A stretch of 64,000 bases of DNA, from the NCBI RefSeq assembly GCF_022869805.1, contig NZ_CP094974.1, positions 1,302,001 to 1,366,000 on the forward strand, in the 5' to 3' direction. Numbering within the stretch: the stretch's first letter is position 1; every line of letters begins with the position of its first letter. Below, piece by piece: positions 1-7,402 of the stretch. The position numbers were made by a program, and so were the translations under genes. The stretch comes from Halosolutus halophilus (GTDB lineage Archaea > Halobacteriota > Halobacteria > Halobacteriales > Natrialbaceae). The notes below the pieces were generated by a model. That model searched no databases. It was not told the origin of the DNA and was given only the letters and a program-made list of their open reading frames with translations.

Positions 1-579
1 ATCGTCTACGACGACGTTCGCGTCCCCGAGGAGCACCTGCTCGGCGAACTCGATCGGGGCTTCGTCCACGCCCAGGAACGGCTCGGTCCCGCGCGACTGA
101 CCCACTGCATGCGTTTTTCCGGGATGGCCCAGCGATCGCTCGACATCGCGAAAGCCTACATGAGCGAACGCGAGGGGTTCGACTCGACGCTCTCGGACAA
201 GCAGGCGATGCGCCACCGGATCGCCGACGCCGAGACGCGCCTCCACGTCGCCCGGACGGCGATCCGCGACGCGGCCGATCGCATCAGCGCCGGCGAGGAA
301 GCACGGGTGCCCGTCTCCATGTGCAAAGTCTTCACCGCCAACGTCACCCAGGATGCGATCGACCTCGCCGTCCAGTGCTGTGGGGCCAACGGCATCGGCA
401 AAGACCTCCCGCTGTCGGACTTCTACGAGTCGGTCCGGCAGTTCCGAATCGTCGACGGGGCCGACGAGGTCCACCGGCGCGTCATCGCACGCCACGCCTT
501 CGACGACGTCGACGAGGCCGAACTCGAGCCCGTGACCCGGTTCGGCCAGCCCACCAGACGGTCCGGCGACGGTCACTGA
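1..579 (+). CDS. Acyl-CoA dehydrogenase, C-terminal part (5' end outside window)
   Basis: The reading frame is open from base 1 and ends at a TGA at 577-579, so only about 192 C-terminal residues are visible. They form the end of the middle beta domain (VRVPEEHLLGE) and the C-terminal four-helix domain of the acyl-CoA dehydrogenase fold, with the FAD/substrate-closing motif IVDGADEVHR near the end. This motif has Asp where short- and medium-chain enzymes have IYEGTSE, a pattern seen in ACAD10/11-like dehydrogenases. It oxidises an acyl-CoA to a 2-enoyl-CoA with FAD. Family assignment is firm; substrate cannot be told. Confidence 0.9.
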   Translation: MVYDDVRVPEEHLLGELDRGFVHAQERLGPARLTHCMRFSGMAQRSLDIAKAYMSEREGFDSTLSDKQAMRHRIADAETRLHVARTAIRDAADRISAGEEARVPVSMCKVFTANVTQDAIDLAVQCCGANGIGKDLPLSDFYESVRQFRIVDGADEVHRRVIARHAFDDVDEAELEPVTRFGQPTRRSGDGH

Positions 580-633
580 CGGATCGGCGCGGACGACGCG
601 GCCCGTTTTCGGAACGGACCGATCGACGGACGA

Positions 634-978
634 TCACTGATCCGGTCGATAGCAGCACTCCTCGGCCAGGTCTGCGGGCGTGACGATCGAGACCGCTCCA
701 TCGGCTTCGCGCTCCGTGAGGTGATCGACGAGGTCAGCGAGCACGGTTTCCGAGTCGTCGAGTTCGTGGAAGACGAACGAGGTGATTCCGCCACGGTCCG
801 CCGTCAGATCGATCGCGTCGCGGACCGTCTCGACGTCGGGATCGACGACGCGCGGAATCCGGTGTGGATCAGTGACGTGCCCGTGGGCGGTCCCGTTCCC
901 GCTCGTATCGCCGCCAGTCCCCAGACAGCCACCGGTCGAGACCGCTGCCGCCACTGCGACGTACCTGCGCCGTGTCAT
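634..978 (-). pseudogene. Deletion derivative of a polysaccharide-deacetylase lipoprotein gene
   Basis: A 114-residue open frame begins with a Tat-like lipoprotein signal (TRRRYVAVAAAVSTGGC, Cys at 18). After a short Gly/Thr linker it goes straight into what looks like the last ~75 residues of haloarchaeal polysaccharide deacetylases (PRVVDPDVETVRDAID, FVFHEL, IVTPADLAEE). The whole catalytic NodB barrel with its metal-binding Asp-His-His set is missing. The simplest reading is an in-frame internal deletion leaving signal plus tail. It could still be expressed as a small lipoprotein, but no enzymatic function is expected. Homology is from remembered family patterns, so the call is moderate. 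Confidence 0.55.
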
Positions 979-1076
979 CCGGCTATGCGATCGCCACCGA
1001 GAAACGGATTCGTAATGCGTCTGTTACAGCGATCGGTTCCTCGGACTGGTGTTGTAACGGGACCGTTGGGCGGAAA

Positions 1077-1100
1077 GGGGCGACGCGGGGTTCGAACTAC
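1077..1100 (-). repeat. Degenerate tRNA 3'-end-like fragment (copy 3)
   Basis: Read on the minus strand this matches the T-arm and acceptor 3' strand of the nearby tRNA-Arg at about 18 of 23 positions, but the T-stem no longer pairs and no 5' half is present. It lies about 111 bp from the next copy. Confidence 0.4.
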
Positions 1101-1187
1101 GCCCGAGAACCTACTTGTGACGCTCGCAGAACCTCGGTCTGTTTCGAATCGACGGGCCCTCGCTCGTCGCGTCCGCTCCTCGTAGAA

Positions 1188-1211
1188 CGGGCGTGGCGGG
1201 ATTCGAACCAC
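1188..1211 (-). repeat. Partial duplicate of the tRNA-Arg 3' end (copy 2)
   Basis: Bases 1188-1211 match the tRNA-Arg 3' end at 1291-1314 with about 3 mismatches in 24, covering acceptor 3' strand, T-stem 3' side and T-loop. The sequence where the tRNA 5' half should be (about 1212-1262) does not fit a tRNA. Such fragments are what tRNA-targeting integrases leave as attachment-site halves. Confidence 0.55.
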
Positions 1212-1290
1212 GGTCGTTCCGCCTCGGTTCACTCCCCGATTCAAATCCGACAATTTCCGTTTACACGACTCACTGTCGTTCGTCGGGAAA

Positions 1291-1363
1291 CGGGCGTGAC
1301 GGGATTTGAACCCGCGATCAGAAGGTTAGGAACCTCCTGCCCTATCCGCTAGGCCACACGCCC
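1291..1363 (-). tRNA. tRNA-Arg, anticodon CCU
   Basis: The minus strand folds into a complete cloverleaf: acceptor GGGCGTG with CACGCCC (7 bp) and discriminator G, D-stem GCC/GGC, anticodon stem GGAGG/CCTTC around loop TTCCTAA (anticodon CCT), and T-stem GCGGG/CCCGT around TTCAAAT. CCU reads AGG (Arg). No encoded CCA is seen, as usual in archaea. There is no intron. It lies 10 bp beyond the 3' end of tatA, and partial copies of its 3' end lie downstream at 1188 and 1077. Confidence 0.95.
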
Positions 1364-1373
1364 CGCAAAAGCG

Positions 1374-1676
1374 TCAGTTGGATTCGGTCTCGGTTTCGGC
1401 CTCCTCCTCGCGGGTGACCGGTTCCGTGTCGACGAATTCCTCGTCGTCTTCGTCGAATTCGTCGTCTTCCTCGAATCCCGATTCCCGCATCTCTTCGAGT
1501 TCCGTTTCGACCTTTTCACGCCCCTTCTGGAATTCGCCCATCGCCTCGCCGGTCGAGCGAGCCAGTTTCGGGATCTTGTTGGCCCCGAACAGCAAGATGG
1601 CGATGAAAAGGATGATCAGTAGTTCCGGTCCCCCGGGTGCGCCGGGGATGAACAGCGGTGCAATTTCGGCTACCAT
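1374..1676 (-). CDS. tatA: Sec-independent translocase subunit TatA/E family
   Basis: This 100-residue protein has a short extracellular N-terminus, one transmembrane helix (ELLIILFIAILLFGANKIP), a hinge, an amphipathic helix (KLARSTGEAMGEFQKGREK) and a very acidic tail: the TatA architecture. It oligomerises to form the conduit for folded Tat substrates, the main export route in haloarchaea. I chose the ATG at 1676 rather than upstream in-frame starts because it gives the usual short N-terminus and sits about 30 bases from a TATA-like element (1702-1709). The tail is made of repeated Glu/Asp, typical of haloarchaeal versions. Confidence 0.93.
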   Translation of the reverse strand: MVAEIAPLFIPGAPGGPELLIILFIAILLFGANKIPKLARSTGEAMGEFQKGREKVETELEEMRESGFEEDDEFDEDDEEFVDTEPVTREEEAETETESN

Positions 1677-1699
1677 CTCTATGCGTGGCTTACCGACTG

Positions 1700-1711
1700 G
1701 CAATTATAACC
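1700..1711 (-). promoter_or_regulatory. TATA-box promoter of tatA
   Basis: The minus strand reads GGTTATAATTGC, a strong archaeal TATA-like element centred near 1706, about 30 bases upstream of the tatA ATG at 1676. This fits a leaderless or nearly leaderless transcript. Confidence 0.55.
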
Positions 1712-1929
1712 TTTTTGGAGCGAGCAGGGTGACAATACCCGAATCAAACACCTTTCAGCCTGATAACAAGGCGTCTCGGCGAGCGGTTCCCTGACGCGAC
1801 GTCCCCGCCGATCGCGACCTGTCGCCCCGATTGCAGGTGGTGTTCGGGCACCGTACACTGACCCTGATCGAGACACTCCGACCGACTCGATCCTCGGCGC
1901 CGTCGCCGGACGGGTGCCGTAGCGATCGG

Positions 1930-2091
1930 TCAGATCCAGTCCTCGTCGCTCGTACTCCGCGTTTCGCGGCACGCGTAGCACAACCCCAGTCGTCGATCCG
2001 TGGCCGATCGTTTCTTGTGGCCACAGTGTGCGGTGGAGCTGTCCCGGTCGTCGTACTCGATCGGTCGCCGATGACTTCCGTTGGCTCCCAT
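1930..2091 (-). CDS. Small zinc-finger protein (53 residues)
   Basis: An ATG at 2091 opens a 53-codon frame ending with TGA at 1930-1932. It contains CGHKK and, 14 residues on, CYAC, so a Cys-x-His plus Cys-x-x-Cys set that could bind one zinc, and it ends in an acidic DEDWI tail. Codon third positions are GC-rich as in real genes here. A TATA-like TTATACC lies at about 2146-2152. Haloarchaea encode many such CPxCG-like zinc microproteins of unknown role. It sits alone between tatA and the peroxiredoxin. Function unknown; the coding call rests on motif, codon use and promoter only. Confidence 0.55.
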   Translation of the reverse strand: MGANGSHRRPIEYDDRDSSTAHCGHKKRSATDRRLGLCYACRETRSTSDEDWI

Positions 2092-2292
2092 GCCCTGATC
2101 GATATGACCCGGTACACCGCCTTCAGTGTCCGCCCTGAAATCGTCGGTATAACCACCTTCTTCCGGCTACCTTGCCGGAGACGGGAGCCGATCCGGCGTC
2201 GCCGCATCCTCGACGACACGAACGACGGTTCCACCGGGCGTGTTGTTCCGCGAACGAAACTGTCTTTCCAGTTTATGCGCAACGAACCGACG

Positions 2293-2769
2293 ATGGTAAC
2301 CACTGGCGACGACGCACCGGACTTCACCGCACCGCTTGCAACCGGCGACATCGAGTCGTTCACCCTCTCGGATCGCCTCGACGAGGCACCGATCGTTCTG
2401 GCGTTCTTCCCCGGGGCCTTCACCAGCGTCTGTACGGCCGAAATGTGTGCGTTCCAGGATCGACTCTCGGCGTTCGACGACCTCGACACGACGGTCTACG
2501 GCGTCAGCCGCGACTCCCCGTTCACGCTGAACGAGTTCCGCGAGCAGAACGACCTCGAGTTCGGACTCATCAGCGACTACAACAAGGAACTCGTCGCCGA
2601 CTATGACGTCGAGATGGACTTCGACGACCTCGGCGTCTACGGCGTCGCCAAGCGATCGGTGTTCGTCGTCGACGGCGACGGCGAGATCACCTACGGGTGG
2701 GTCAGCGACGATCCCGGCGTCGAACCGGAGTACGACGAAATCGAGCAGGCAGCCGCCGACGCGGCGTAA
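2293..2769 (+). CDS. Peroxiredoxin (AhpC/TSA, redoxin family)
   Basis: This 158-residue thiol peroxidase has the thioredoxin fold, with peroxidatic Cys in FFPGAFTSVCTAEMC: Pro-x3-Thr-x2-Cys, followed five residues later by a second Cys. It reduces hydroperoxides in the cytosol. The C-terminal half (LISDYNKELVADYDV, KRSVFVVDGDGEITY) is standard. The ATG at 2293 gives the usual start (VTTGDDAPDF); an in-frame ATG at 2275 would add six residues. The gene is monocistronic and followed by a T-rich terminator-like stretch. With katG and the catalase remnant it makes three peroxide-defence loci in the first 17 kb. Confidence 0.92.
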   Translation: MVTTGDDAPDFTAPLATGDIESFTLSDRLDEAPIVLAFFPGAFTSVCTAEMCAFQDRLSAFDDLDTTVYGVSRDSPFTLNEFREQNDLEFGLISDYNKELVADYDVEMDFDDLGVYGVAKRSVFVVDGDGEITYGWVSDDPGVEPEYDEIEQAAADAA

Positions 2770-2784
2770 TCACCGGCGTCGCAG

Positions 2785-2798
2785 GGCTTTTTTAGCCG
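2785..2798 (+). terminator. T-tract terminator candidate after the peroxiredoxin gene
   Basis: A GGCT/AGCC inverted repeat encloses a run of six T residues about 16 bases after the peroxiredoxin stop. Archaeal termination depends mainly on such T runs. Confidence 0.4.
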
Positions 2799-2815
2799 GC
2801 AGCCGACGTGCGTCT

Positions 2816-3631
2816 ATGAGCGATTCTGCCGACGACGAGTCAGCCGGCCGCGTCTACTCTCCCGACGGCGACCATCACTTCCCCGACGAGAAACTTCATC
2901 GCGTCCTCGAGTTCGTCGCCGAGGACGAGGAGATCCAGACCTATCTCGAGGCCCAGAACGTCAACGCCGTCGATCGAATGCGATACAACGACCACGGTTC
3001 GAAACACATCGAGATCGTCCGCAACCGCGCGCTCTGTCTGTACGACCTCCTGAAAGCCGGTGACGTCGACTTCAACGGCGCGCGTCAGCAGGGACTCGCG
3101 GAGGAAGACGAGTCGGTTATCATCGCGCTGGCCGCCACGCTCCACGACATCGGCCACGTCGTCCACCGCGACGAGCACGTCTACTACTCGATTCCGCTCG
3201 CGGCGGACGTTCTCGATCGCATCCTGCCCGAGTTCTACGACGTCGCCGAGCAGGTCCGGATCAAAGCCGAAGTGCTTCACGCCATCCTCTGTCACCATAC
3301 GGCCGAGAATCCCCTGACGACCGAAGCCGGCGTGATCCGCGTCGCCGACGCCCTCGACATGGAGAGCGGCCGATCGCGAATCCCCTACGAACACGGCGGC
3401 CGCGGCATCAACACCCTCTCGAGTCAGGCGATCAGCCGCGTCTCGCTCCAGGAGGGAGATACGCGACCCGTGATGGTCGAAATCGCCATGACCAACGCCG
3501 CGGGCGTCTACCAGGTCGACAACCTGCTCAAGGCCAAACTCCGCGGCTCCGGACTCGAAGACGAGATCCGGATCGTCGCGGTCAACACGAACGAGAACCG
3601 CGAGCAACTCGTCGAACGGATCGAACTCTAA
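2816..3631 (+). CDS. HD-domain metal-dependent phosphohydrolase
   Basis: The 271-residue protein carries an HD superfamily core. A first His lies in HGSKHIEIV (around residue 60), the HD doublet in ATLHDIGHVVH (around 117), then His in the AEVLHAILCHHT segment and Asp in VIRVADALD. These bind the metal that hydrolyses phosphate esters, often nucleotides. An N-terminal acidic segment and a C-terminal ~85-residue alpha/beta extension (SRVSLQEGD to the end) are outside the core. The substrate cannot be predicted. The ATG at 2816 follows the T-tract; the longer upstream open frame overlaps the peroxiredoxin and is not credible. Repeat copy A begins about 16 bases after the stop. Confidence 0.85.
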   Translation: MSDSADDESAGRVYSPDGDHHFPDEKLHRVLEFVAEDEEIQTYLEAQNVNAVDRMRYNDHGSKHIEIVRNRALCLYDLLKAGDVDFNGARQQGLAEEDESVIIALAATLHDIGHVVHRDEHVYYSIPLAADVLDRILPEFYDVAEQVRIKAEVLHAILCHHTAENPLTTEAGVIRVADALDMESGRSRIPYEHGGRGINTLSSQAISRVSLQEGDTRPVMVEIAMTNAAGVYQVDNLLKAKLRGSGLEDEIRIVAVNTNENREQLVERIEL

Positions 3632-3647
3632 AAACGAACTTTTACTC

Positions 3648-3910
3648 TGCGTGCGGTCGCGAAGCGACCGCACTCGGTGAAATTGTCAACAGAACGCGAA
3701 GCGCTCTTTCGGACGGGGCGATTCCGACGGAATCGCTTGCAGTCGGCGCTTTGCGCCGACGACCTCGCAGCATCTTCGATCCCGCTCAGCTTCGATGAAA
3801 ACCTCCTCTCTCCGTTCCGAACGCACAGCGTTTTCCGCGTCGGTCGTCGGCCCGCTCGCTCGTGGCACTCGCTCGCGGTACCACCTTTGTGAACTAGCCT
3901 GCCCTCCCCC
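3648..3910 (+). repeat. Structured ~270-bp repeat, copy A
   Basis: The segment starts CTGCGTGCGGTCGC and ends CTGCCCTCCCCC. It matches the reverse complement of 25967-26238 along its whole length at roughly 80% with a few short indels. It is full of short palindromes (GGTCGC-GAA-GCGACC at 3655-3669, GCGAAGCGC, GGCGCTTTGCGCC). The two copies are open in different frames and carry indels not divisible by three, so it is not conserved as protein. It begins just after the stop codon of the HD gene, in the same direction as that gene. It may be a non-autonomous mobile element or a 3'-UTR/termination module. Confidence 0.8.
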
Positions 3911-3973
3911 GAGTCGCGAGATGCACCGCTCTCTGCGGTGCATCTCGATCCCGGCCAACAGGTTGGGGGAGGG
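3902..3973 (+). terminator. Nested hairpin at the end of repeat copy A
   Basis: A perfect 13-bp stem (3917-3929 with 3935-3947, 5-base loop) lies inside a second inverted repeat, CCCTCCCCC (3902-3910) with GGGGGAGGG (3965-3973). It sits between two convergent genes, so a bidirectional terminator is possible. Copy B has a 9-bp hairpin of different sequence at the equivalent place. Confidence 0.6.
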
Positions 3974-4004
3974 ATTTCGGGCGTCAGTCGATCGACTCGA
4001 CCGC

Positions 4005-4229
4005 TCAGGCGATCTCGAACCCGTCGTCGGTACGCTCGAGGTGACCCGCGTCGCGGAGGGTCCCGGTGATCGAGAGGACGACACCGCGACTGAGGTCGAG
4101 GTGGTCGCCGAGTTCCTCGGCCGTTGCGCCGTCGTTGAGCGCCACGTAGAGGTATACCAGTTTGCCGCGCGCGGAATCGAGATCCGACGGGACCGAGACG
4201 TCTGCCCCCCGTGATGGTGACGAACCCAT
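4005..4229 (-). CDS. Small winged-helix (MarR/TrmB-like) DNA-binding protein
   Basis: This 74-residue protein is essentially one winged helix-turn-helix: KLVYLYVALNDGATAEELGDHL, the recognition helix LSRGVVLSITGTLRDAGHLER, and a short wing TDDGFEIA. It probably regulates transcription, but it lacks any ligand domain. I took the ATG at 4229 because upstream in-frame sequence (to 4499) overlaps the divergent XapX gene and is unlike coding sequence. It may control itself or the divergent XapX gene; nothing in the sequence proves this. Confidence 0.75.
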   Translation of the reverse strand: MGSSPSRGADVSVPSDLDSARGKLVYLYVALNDGATAEELGDHLDLSRGVVLSITGTLRDAGHLERTDDGFEIA

Positions 4230-4380
4230 ACCCGAGAGATTCCGTCGCTGACAGGTATACCTTCTGCCTGCACCGATCGTCCCGACCGATGATACGATCG
4301 GCTCGCGATCGGTGCGAGCGCATCTACAACCGGCAGGCGAGGCGCTTTTGTACTCGACACTGCGAGTGAACACGAAAACG

Positions 4381-4575
4381 ATGTCGACGTACGTTACTCT
4401 CCTCGCACTCCTGACCGGCTTGCTCACCGGAGTTCTGTTTCGCTTTCTCAACGTCCCGATCCCGGCACCGCCGGAACTCCCCGGTATCGTGGGGATCATC
4501 GGTATCTACGTCGGGTACAAGCTGATCGACTACTTCGACATCGGGATCGATTTACTCGAGGTAATCGGCGCGTAA
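4381..4575 (+). CDS. XapX-domain membrane protein (DUF1427)
   Basis: The 64-residue protein has two hydrophobic helices (LLALLTGLLTGVLFRFL and LPGIVGIIGIYVGYKLIDYF) around the conserved VPIPAPPELPG turn that defines XapX proteins. They are small membrane proteins of unknown function, once proposed to accompany xanthosine transport. The ATG at 4381 is the only sensible start. It is divergent from the winged-helix gene at 4229 and convergent with sdhA. Confidence 0.85.
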   Translation: MSTYVTLLALLTGLLTGVLFRFLNVPIPAPPELPGIVGIIGIYVGYKLIDYFDIGIDLLEVIGA

Positions 4576-4614
4576 CGGCAGCGTGGGAACGATCGGAACG
4601 ACTCGATCGCGATC

Positions 4615-4657
4615 GACGGCGAACGGCGAACGGCGAACGGCGAACGGCGAACGGCGA
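4615..4657. repeat. Heptamer tandem repeat (GAACGGC)n
   Basis: Five perfect GAACGGC units (4621-4655) are preceded by a degenerate GACGGC, between the XapX stop and the end of sdhA. Length is probably variable by slippage; no function visible. Confidence 0.85.
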
Positions 4658-4679
4658 GAAAATCGAGGCCGAAACGTCG

Positions 4680-6518
4680 TCAGTAACTGCGCTCTTTCGG
4701 CTCGTACGTCTTCTCCTGGCCCTCGAGGATGACGGGGCGGTAGAAGACCGACGGCTCGCCGTCGGTCCACGAGACGAGCGTGTGCTTGAGCCACTCGTCG
4801 TCGCGGCGTTCCTGGTACTCCTGGCGCCAGTGGGCGCCGCGGAACTCGTTGCGCACGAGCGCGCCGATCGCGATCGTCTCGGCGACGTCGATCAGGTTCC
4901 GCGTCTCGTAGGTCATCTGGAGGTCGGTGTTGAACGTCCGCGAGGGGTCGTCGACGTAGACGTCCTGGTACTCCTCGCGACACTCGCGGATGATCTTCAG
5001 CGCTTTCCGGATGCCGTCTTCGGTGCGGAACACGTTGACGTAGTCGGTCATCGCGTTCTGCAGTTTCTGGCGGATCTCCGCGTGCTGGACGCCCGTGTCT
5101 TTGTCCATGAGCCGATCGACGCGGGCGCGTTCCCGTTCGACGGCGCGGTCGAGCAGGCCTTCGGCGTCTGCAGTGACGCCCCCGTCGGCAGCGACGCCGT
5201 CGTCCGTGTCGATACCCGCGGCTCCGGGCGTCACCGGGAACTCGGTTTCGGTCTCGTCTTCGACGTCGTCGCCGTAGCCCGTCTTGATCTCGGCCGTCCC
5301 GATATCCTCGCCGGCGGCGTGACGGCCGGCCCGCTTGCCGAAAACGATCAGTTCGGGCAGGGCGTTCCCGCCGAGACGGTTGCCCCCGTGGACGGAGACA
5401 CAGGCGCACTCGCCGGCCGCGTAGAGGCCGTCGATGCAACTCTGGCCGTTCTCGTCGACCTCGATGCCGCCCATCGCGTAGTGCTGGCCGGGCTTGACCG
5501 GCATCGGTTCGACGAGGCCGTCGACGCCCTCGAAGTCCTCCGCGAGGTGGAGGATGTTCTCGAGGCGGTCCATGATGCGCTCTTCCCCGAGGTGGCGCAT
5601 GTCGAGGTGAACGTACTCGTCGTCGACGCCCCGACCCTCGTTGACTTCGGTGAGTTCGGCGCGGGCGACGACGTCGCGCGAGGCGAGTTCGCCGGAGTTA
5701 TTCGCGTAGCCGTGCTCGAACATGAACCGCTCGCCCTTGGCGTTGTAGAGGATGCCGCCCTCGCCGCGGACCCCCTCGGAGATGAGGACGCCCGTGGACG
5801 GGAGCGACGTCGGGTGGAACTGGATGAACTCCATGTCCTCGAGCGGCACGCCGGCCCGGTAGGCCATCGCGTGCCCGTCGCCGGTACAGGAGACTGCGTT
5901 GGTGGTGTGATCGAAGGCCTGTCCGGGACCGCCGGTCGCGAGGACGACCCCCTGGTTCGCCTTGAACCCCTCGACCTGACCGGACTGGACGTCGTAGGCG
6001 ACGACGCCGTGACACTCCCGATCGTTCGGGTCCGATTCGTCGGTCGTCGCGAGGTTCATCACGTACCACTCGTCGTAGACCTGGATGCCGCGTTTGACGA
6101 CCTGCTCGTACATCACGTGCAGCAGGTGGTGGCCGGTTTCCGCGCCGGCGTAGGTGGTCCGTGGGTAGGAGAGTCCACCGAACGGTCGCTGGGAGACGCG
6201 CCCGTCGTCCTCGCGGGAGAACGGCATCCCCCAGTGTTCGAGGGTAATCGTCTCCTCGGGGGCGTCCTGTGCGAGGGTCTCGACTGCCGGGGCGTCGCCC
6301 AGGTAGTCCGACCCTTTCATGGTGTCGTAGGCGTGCAGTTCCCAGTCGTCGCCCTCCTGGAGCGCCGCGTTGATTCCGCCTTCCGCTGCGCCGGTGTGGC
6401 TGCGGACGGGGTGCAGTTTCGAGACGATCGCCACGTCGGCGCCCGCTTCGTGCGCTGCGATCGCGGCCCGGAGGCCGGCACCGCCGGCGCCGACCACGAT
6501 AACGTCGTGTTCGTACAT
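4680..6518 (-). CDS. sdhA: Succinate dehydrogenase flavoprotein subunit
   Basis: The 612-residue SdhA oxidises succinate to fumarate with FAD. It opens with the Rossmann motif VIVVGAGGAGLRAA (residues ~6-19), carries the FAD-linking His in RSHTGAAEGGINAAL, the substrate-binding segment around HPTSLPSTGVLISEGVRGEG, and the capping-domain Arg region in HGGNRLGGNALPELIVFG. A low-complexity acidic insert (~415-445, DETETEFPVTPGAAG...) is a haloarchaeal addition. The ATG at 6518 sets the standard start; an upstream extension overlaps sdhB. It is the last gene of sdhCDBA and starts 5 bases after the sdhB stop. Confidence 0.97.
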   Translation of the reverse strand: MYEHDVIVVGAGGAGLRAAIAAHEAGADVAIVSKLHPVRSHTGAAEGGINAALQEGDDWELHAYDTMKGSDYLGDAPAVETLAQDAPEETITLEHWGMPFSREDDGRVSQRPFGGLSYPRTTYAGAETGHHLLHVMYEQVVKRGIQVYDEWYVMNLATTDESDPNDRECHGVVAYDVQSGQVEGFKANQGVVLATGGPGQAFDHTTNAVSCTGDGHAMAYRAGVPLEDMEFIQFHPTSLPSTGVLISEGVRGEGGILYNAKGERFMFEHGYANNSGELASRDVVARAELTEVNEGRGVDDEYVHLDMRHLGEERIMDRLENILHLAEDFEGVDGLVEPMPVKPGQHYAMGGIEVDENGQSCIDGLYAAGECACVSVHGGNRLGGNALPELIVFGKRAGRHAAGEDIGTAEIKTGYGDDVEDETETEFPVTPGAAGIDTDDGVAADGGVTADAEGLLDRAVERERARVDRLMDKDTGVQHAEIRQKLQNAMTDYVNVFRTEDGIRKALKIIRECREEYQDVYVDDPSRTFNTDLQMTYETRNLIDVAETIAIGALVRNEFRGAHWRQEYQERRDDEWLKHTLVSWTDGEPSVFYRPVILEGQEKTYEPKERSY

Positions 6519-6523
6519 TGTTG

Positions 6524-7402
6524 TCACCAGAATTTCAGGTTCTTCTTGACCGCTTCCCGCTTGAGTTCCTGAATGTGCTCGGTCAGCGGGATGTCTTTCG
6601 GGCACACCTCGGTACAGGAGAACTGGGTCTGGCACCGCCAGACGCCGTGTTCCTGCTCGAGAATGCGGAGTCGGTGCTCCTTGATCGCCTCGCTCTCGCG
6701 CTCGTCCATCGCGAACCGGTAGGCCTTGTTGATCGCCGCCGGACCGAGATACTCGTTGTCGCCGGCCGCGATGTTACACGAGGACATGCACGCGGCACAC
6801 CAGATACACCGCGTCGACATCTTGACCTTCTCGCGGTTCTCGCGGGACTGGCGTTGCTCTTCGAGGTCGCTCGCGTCGGGCGTGTCCTCGTCCTGGAAGT
6901 ACGGTTCGACGGCGTGCATCTGGTCGTAGAAGTGATCCATGTCCACGACCAGGTCCTTGACGACCTCCTGGTGTGGCAGCGGTTCGACGCGAACCGGCTG
7001 TTCGAGGTCCGAGATCTGGGTCTTACAGCCCAGTCGCTGTTTGCCGTTGACGAAGAAGGCGTCGGAGCCACAGACGGCCTGCCGACAGGAGTGGCGGAAC
7101 GTCAGCGACGAGTCGTACTCGTCGCGGGCGTAGATGACCGCGTCGAGGACGGTCATCCCCTTCTCGAAGGGGACGTGGAAGTCGTCGAAGCGCGGTTCCT
7201 GCTTCGCTTCGACTTCGGGGTCGTACCGGAACACTTTGATGTGTACCGTTTCCCCCTCGAGTTCGGCGTCGTCGACCGCCGTCTGGTCGACCATGCCGCC
7301 TTCTTTCTCTCGCTCGTCGACCGGCGACTCCGCGCCTTTCATCTCCGGATCTGCCGGTGCTTCCTGCGTCTCGGGTTCGGGTTCGGGTTGTTGCGTGCTC
7401 AT
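6524..7402 (-). CDS. sdhB: Succinate dehydrogenase iron-sulphur subunit
   Basis: The 292-residue SdhB passes electrons from the flavoprotein to quinone. It has an N-terminal plant-ferredoxin-like [2Fe-2S] domain (CRQAVCGSD then C in RLGC, about residues 105-125) and a C-terminal domain with CIWCAACMSSC and CQTQFSCTEVCPKDIP for the [4Fe-4S] and [3Fe-4S] clusters. The first ~50 residues are an acidic extension (PEPEPETQEAP) typical of haloarchaea. The ATG at 7402 overlaps the sdhD stop as ATGA, which decides the start over the ATG at 7408. Confidence 0.96.
   Translation of the reverse strand: MSTQQPEPEPETQEAPADPEMKGAESPVDEREKEGGMVDQTAVDDAELEGETVHIKVFRYDPEVEAKQEPRFDDFHVPFEKGMTVLDAVIYARDEYDSSLTFRHSCRQAVCGSDAFFVNGKQRLGCKTQISDLEQPVRVEPLPHQEVVKDLVVDMDHFYDQMHAVEPYFQDEDTPDASDLEEQRQSRENREKVKMSTRCIWCAACMSSCNIAAGDNEYLGPAAINKAYRFAMDERESEAIKEHRLRILEQEHGVWRCQTQFSCTEVCPKDIPLTEHIQELKREAVKKNLKFW

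Noticed and set aside
1188..1262. A second complete tRNA gene beside tRNA-Arg
   Set aside because: Only the 3' acceptor/T-arm part matches; the region where the 5' half and anticodon arm should be cannot fold into a cloverleaf.
3677..3892. A 71-codon open frame within repeat copy A (and 25985-26233 minus in copy B)
   Set aside because: The two repeat copies are open in different frames relative to each other and differ by indels not divisible by three, so the sequence is not conserved as protein.
4621..4655. The GAACGGC repeat as a regulatory site of the sdh operon
   Set aside because: It lies downstream of sdhA, far from the operon promoter, and resembles simple slippage.
4782..6572. A 596-codon open frame antisense to sdhA (likewise 27121-29526 minus, 31521-33944 plus, 41908-43700 plus, 9–11 kb minus)
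   Set aside because: These are mirror frames of well-identified genes; GC-rich third positions remove stop codons from the opposite strand. Their translations are His/Asp/Val/Arg-biased and lack motifs.
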